The notes under the pieces: model-generated
What the model was told of the DNA's origin: nothing
The model's input: only the letters and a program-made list of their open reading frames with translations
The model's database searches: none
Position numbers and translations under genes: made by a program
Source: an uncultured Clostridia bacterium
GTDB lineage: Bacteria > Bacillota_A > Clostridia > Christensenellales > Aristaeellaceae
DNA: 7,904 nt
NCBI GenBank assembly: GCA_934645275.1
Contig: CAKUDW010000083.1
Span: 1 to 7,904 of the forward strand
Reading direction: 5' to 3'
Shown: positions 5,777 to 7,904 of the stretch, in pieces
How positions within the stretch are numbered: the first letter of the stretch is position 1
Layout of the letters: each line of letters opens with the position of its first letter

Positions 5777-7525
5777 ATGAAACAGAAATCCTCACAGATG
5801 AATACCCTGCGTCGCGTACTGAAATATACCGCGCATTCTCGCGGCTACATCATCATATCTCTGCTGTTTGCAGTAGTTTCCGTGGCGCTTACGTTGTATC
5901 TGCCGGTACTCTCCGGCAACGCGGTCGACTTGCTCACCAAAGCAGGGGCAGTGGATTTTAGCGCGCTGAATAAAATTCTCGTGCGCATGATCGTGGTAAT
6001 TCTGGCAACTGCGTTGGCACAATGGCTGATGTCCGCCGCGAACAACCGCATTACCTACCGCACCGTGCGCGACATTCGTACCGATGCTTTCGCACATTTG
6101 CAGCGCCTACCGCTCAGCTACATCGACGCACATCCGTCGGGCGATATTGTAAGCCGCGTTATCGCCGATGTGGACACCTTTTCCGACGGCCTGTTGATGG
6201 GCTTTACGCAGTTGTTCACCGGCGTGTTGACGATTTTGGGAACGTTAATCTTCATGCTGCGTATCAGCGTCGGCACCACTGTAGTCGTGGTACTGGTTAC
6301 GCCGATATCGCTGTTTGTGGCGGCGTTTATCGCTAAAAAGACCTACTCGATGTTCAAGCTGCAAACCAGTACCCGCGGCGAACAGACCGCGCTGATCAAC
6401 GAAATGATCGGCGGACAAAAAGTCGTCGAAGCCTTTGGGCAGGAAACCAATGTGCTGAAAAAATTCGATTCGGTCAATGCCCGGCTGGAAAAGTTTTCTC
6501 TGCGTGCTACCTTCTTTTCATCGCTTACCAATCCCTGCACGCGCTTTGTAAACTCTCTGGTATACGCGGGCGTGGCGGTATTTGGCGGTCTTTCGGCCAT
6601 TACCAGCTACATTACCGTCGGCCAACTCGCCTGCTTTTTGACCTATGCCAACCAGTACACCAAGCCGTTTAATGAAATCTCCGGCGTGGTCACGGAGTTG
6701 CAGAACGCCATCGCCTGTGCCGCGCGCATATTCGAGCTGATTGACGAACCCGCCGAGCAACCCGACGCGCAGGACGCGCTCGATTTGGTACATGCAGACG
6801 GCTACGTGCGCCTGGACGACGTAAGCTTCAGCTATCGACCCGATCAGAACCTGATCGAGCATTTTAATCTCAGCGTTTCTCCGGGCAACCGCATTGCCAT
6901 CGTTGGCCCTACGGGCTGCGGTAAGACCACGCTCATCAATTTGCTGATGCGCTTCTACGATGTGGATTCCGGCGCGATCAGTGTCAGCGGCCGCGATATT
7001 CGCAGTATTACTCGGCACAGCCTTCGCCGCAGCTATGGCATGGTACTTCAGGATACCTGGCTTAAAACCGGCACAATTCGCGATAACATTGCCATGGCAC
7101 GCCCTGATGCGGGCGATGATGAAATCATCGCCGCCGCCAAGGCAGCGCACGCGCACAGCTTCATTCGCCGCATGCCACGCGGCTATGATACGCCCGTAAC
7201 GGAGAATGGCAGCGGCCTTTCCGAGGGTCAGAAGCAGCTGATCTGCATTGCACGCGCGATGCTGAGTCTGCCGCCGATGTTGATTCTGGATGAGGCGACC
7301 TCCTCCATCGATACGCGCACCGAATTAAAGATTCAGAACGCGTTTGCAACGATGATGCAGGGCCGCACCAGCTTCGTGGTCGCGCACCGCCTAAGCACCA
7401 TTGAGAATGCCGATGTGATTCTCGTGATGCGCGACGGCAAGATCATCGAAAAGGGAAATCATGAAACGCTGCTGAAGGCGAACGGTTTCTACCGCGAGCT
7501 CTACGACAGCCAGTTTGCCCACTAA
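5777..7525 (+). CDS. ABC exporter half-transporter with intact catalytic site (TM288/BmrD-like subunit)
   Basis: This is the 582-residue second half of the heterodimeric exporter. About six membrane helices (roughly 24-44, 68-88, 142-162, 165-187, 255-275 and 280-300) precede the nucleotide-binding domain. Its motifs are A-loop Tyr353, Walker A GPTGCGKTT (377-385, Lys383), Q-loop Gln425, signature LSEGQ (481-485), Walker B LILDE (502-506) with catalytic Glu506, D-loop SSID and switch His537 in VVAHR. The catalytic residues are intact, but the signature has Glu483 where consensus has Gly. That deviation is expected for the subunit whose signature faces the degenerate site of the first subunit. 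The start is uncertain by nine bases. ATG codons at 5768 (overlapping the upstream stop), 5771 and 5777 share the frame, and 5777 has the best ribosome binding site spacing. Longer in-frame starts such as 5720 would run into the upstream gene. Translational coupling with the first gene is likely. Confidence 0.93.
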   Translation: MKQKSSQMNTLRRVLKYTAHSRGYIIISLLFAVVSVALTLYLPVLSGNAVDLLTKAGAVDFSALNKILVRMIVVILATALAQWLMSAANNRITYRTVRDIRTDAFAHLQRLPLSYIDAHPSGDIVSRVIADVDTFSDGLLMGFTQLFTGVLTILGTLIFMLRISVGTTVVVVLVTPISLFVAAFIAKKTYSMFKLQTSTRGEQTALINEMIGGQKVVEAFGQETNVLKKFDSVNARLEKFSLRATFFSSLTNPCTRFVNSLVYAGVAVFGGLSAITSYITVGQLACFLTYANQYTKPFNEISGVVTELQNAIACAARIFELIDEPAEQPDAQDALDLVHADGYVRLDDVSFSYRPDQNLIEHFNLSVSPGNRIAIVGPTGCGKTTLINLLMRFYDVDSGAISVSGRDIRSITRHSLRRSYGMVLQDTWLKTGTIRDNIAMARPDAGDDEIIAAAKAAHAHSFIRRMPRGYDTPVTENGSGLSEGQKQLICIARAMLSLPPMLILDEATSSIDTRTELKIQNAFATMMQGRTSFVVAHRLSTIENADVILVMRDGKIIEKGNHETLLKANGFYRELYDSQFAH

Positions 7526-7538
7526 TCCCCCTAATATC

Positions 7539-7573
7539 AGAGCCGCCCGGCACAAATCGGACGGCTCTCTTTT
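7539..7573 (+). terminator. Intrinsic terminator of the ABC exporter operon
   Basis: AGAGCCG (7539-7545) pairs with CGGCTCT (7562-7568). Two further G-C pairs lie inside the stem past one C-A mismatch (7547-7548 with 7559-7560). The stem is followed by CTCTTTT, and it begins 13 bases after the TAA stop. No U-run follows on the minus strand, so it works for the plus strand only. Confidence 0.8.
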
Positions 7574-7637
7574 AAAAGTAAGAATTAGCAACTACATCGG
7601 CTATTCTCTAACCCATTTTTTTCGGATCGGCGACTCT

Positions 7638-7672
7638 TAAAAAGAGATGTCGGCAATTCTTCGAAGACTCTC
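7638..7672 (-). terminator. Candidate terminator of asnB
   Basis: On the minus strand GAGAGTC (7672-7666) can pair with GAC-A-TCTC (7651-7644). This is a seven-pair stem with one bulged A and a 14-base loop, followed directly by TTTTTAA. It starts 11 bases after the asnB stop codon. The stem is weaker than the other two terminators here and overlaps other small palindromes. Confidence 0.45.
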
Positions 7673-7683
7673 CCTCATGCGCG

Positions 7684-7904
7684 CTACAATTCAAGCTCTA
7701 TTCTATTTCGCACCATCCAATCGTTTACCTGAAGCAGATAGGCCAGCATCTGCGGCCCCGCCATGAGCTGACCGTACCACGGCGCATCCGCGGGTGAAAG
7801 CGGTCCGGCTGCAATCTTTTCCACGCGCTCAGGATCAACTGCTTGCCATAACGGCAGCGATGCATCGCCAATCAGCTTGCCCATGCGCCGCCTGATCTCT
7901 GCAG
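7684..7904 (-). CDS. asnB: Asparagine synthase (glutamine-hydrolysing), C-terminal end (5' part outside window)
   Basis: The frame is open from the window edge at 7904 to the TAG at 7684-7686 and gives 73 residues. It matches my memory of the extreme C-terminus of AsnB-type asparagine synthetases, with SLPLWQAVDPERVEKI followed by the conserved WYGQLMAGPQMLAYLLQVN and a short IELEL tail. The full enzyme makes asparagine from aspartate, glutamine and ATP in the cytoplasm. Neither the N-terminal glutaminase domain nor the ATP-binding motif is in the window, so activity cannot be judged. The ATG at 7884 is an internal Met, because the frame continues upstream of it (AEIRRR). The gene is convergent with the ABC exporter operon. 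Confidence 0.78.
   Translation of the reverse strand, partial: AEIRRRMGKLIGDASLPLWQAVDPERVEKIAAGPLSPADAPWYGQLMAGPQMLAYLLQVNDWMVRNRIELEL

Noticed and set aside
5091..5795. Minus-strand open frame opposite the first ABC ATPase domain (234 codons)
   Set aside because: It is antisense to Walker A through Walker B of the exporter, with no recognisable domain or ribosome binding site.
6518..7156. Minus-strand open frame opposite the second ABC gene (212 codons)
   Set aside because: It is antisense to a conserved ABC domain and is a composition effect.

Overview
The window looks like ordinary chromosomal DNA from a fairly G+C-rich member of the Clostridia (Bacillota). This assignment is an inference. 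It rests on strong AGGAGG-type ribosome binding sites, sigma-A-like promoters, intrinsic terminators, a heterodimeric ABC exporter of the TM287/288 kind, RNase R, LarC, SurE and a clostridial-type asparagine synthase tail. No mobile element, CRISPR array, tRNA or rRNA gene was seen. No stretch longer than about 170 bases lacks a gene.

Layout. (1) 1-1305, plus strand: the C-terminal 434 residues of RNase R (rnr), whose 5' end lies outside the window. It converges on the next block, and one strong hairpin at 1318-1361 with U-rich flanks on both strands can terminate both. (2) 3883 down to 1367, minus strand: a three-gene unit surE - CYTH phosphohydrolase - larC. surE and the CYTH gene overlap by ATGA, larC follows after 31 bases with its own good ribosome binding site, and a promoter (TTTACT-17-TATAAT) lies just upstream of surE. 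(3) 3884-4049: an AT-rich divergent intergenic region with one promoter for each direction and a leader hairpin just before the exporter's ribosome binding site. (4) 4050-7525, plus strand: two half-transporter ABC genes forming one operon and ending at a terminator at 7539-7573. (5) 7684-7904, minus strand: the last 73 residues of glutamine-hydrolysing asparagine synthase (asnB), converging on the exporter operon, with a weaker terminator candidate of its own.

How the genes work together. The two ABC proteins are almost certainly one asymmetric exporter. The first subunit has Asp for the catalytic Glu and Gln for the switch His. The second has an intact catalytic site but a non-consensus LSEGQ signature. 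The pair therefore builds one working and one degenerate ATP site, and the substrate cannot be told from sequence. The minus-strand unit joins a nucleotide 5'-phosphatase (SurE), a CYTH/triphosphate-tunnel enzyme and LarC, the CTP-dependent nickel insertase that makes the nickel-pincer nucleotide cofactor. All three handle nucleotides or phosphoanhydrides, which makes a functional link possible but unproven. The partner genes larA, larB and larE are not in the window.

I found no clear new biological system. The surE-CYTH-larC unit is the most interesting association, followed by the leader hairpin of the exporter operon.
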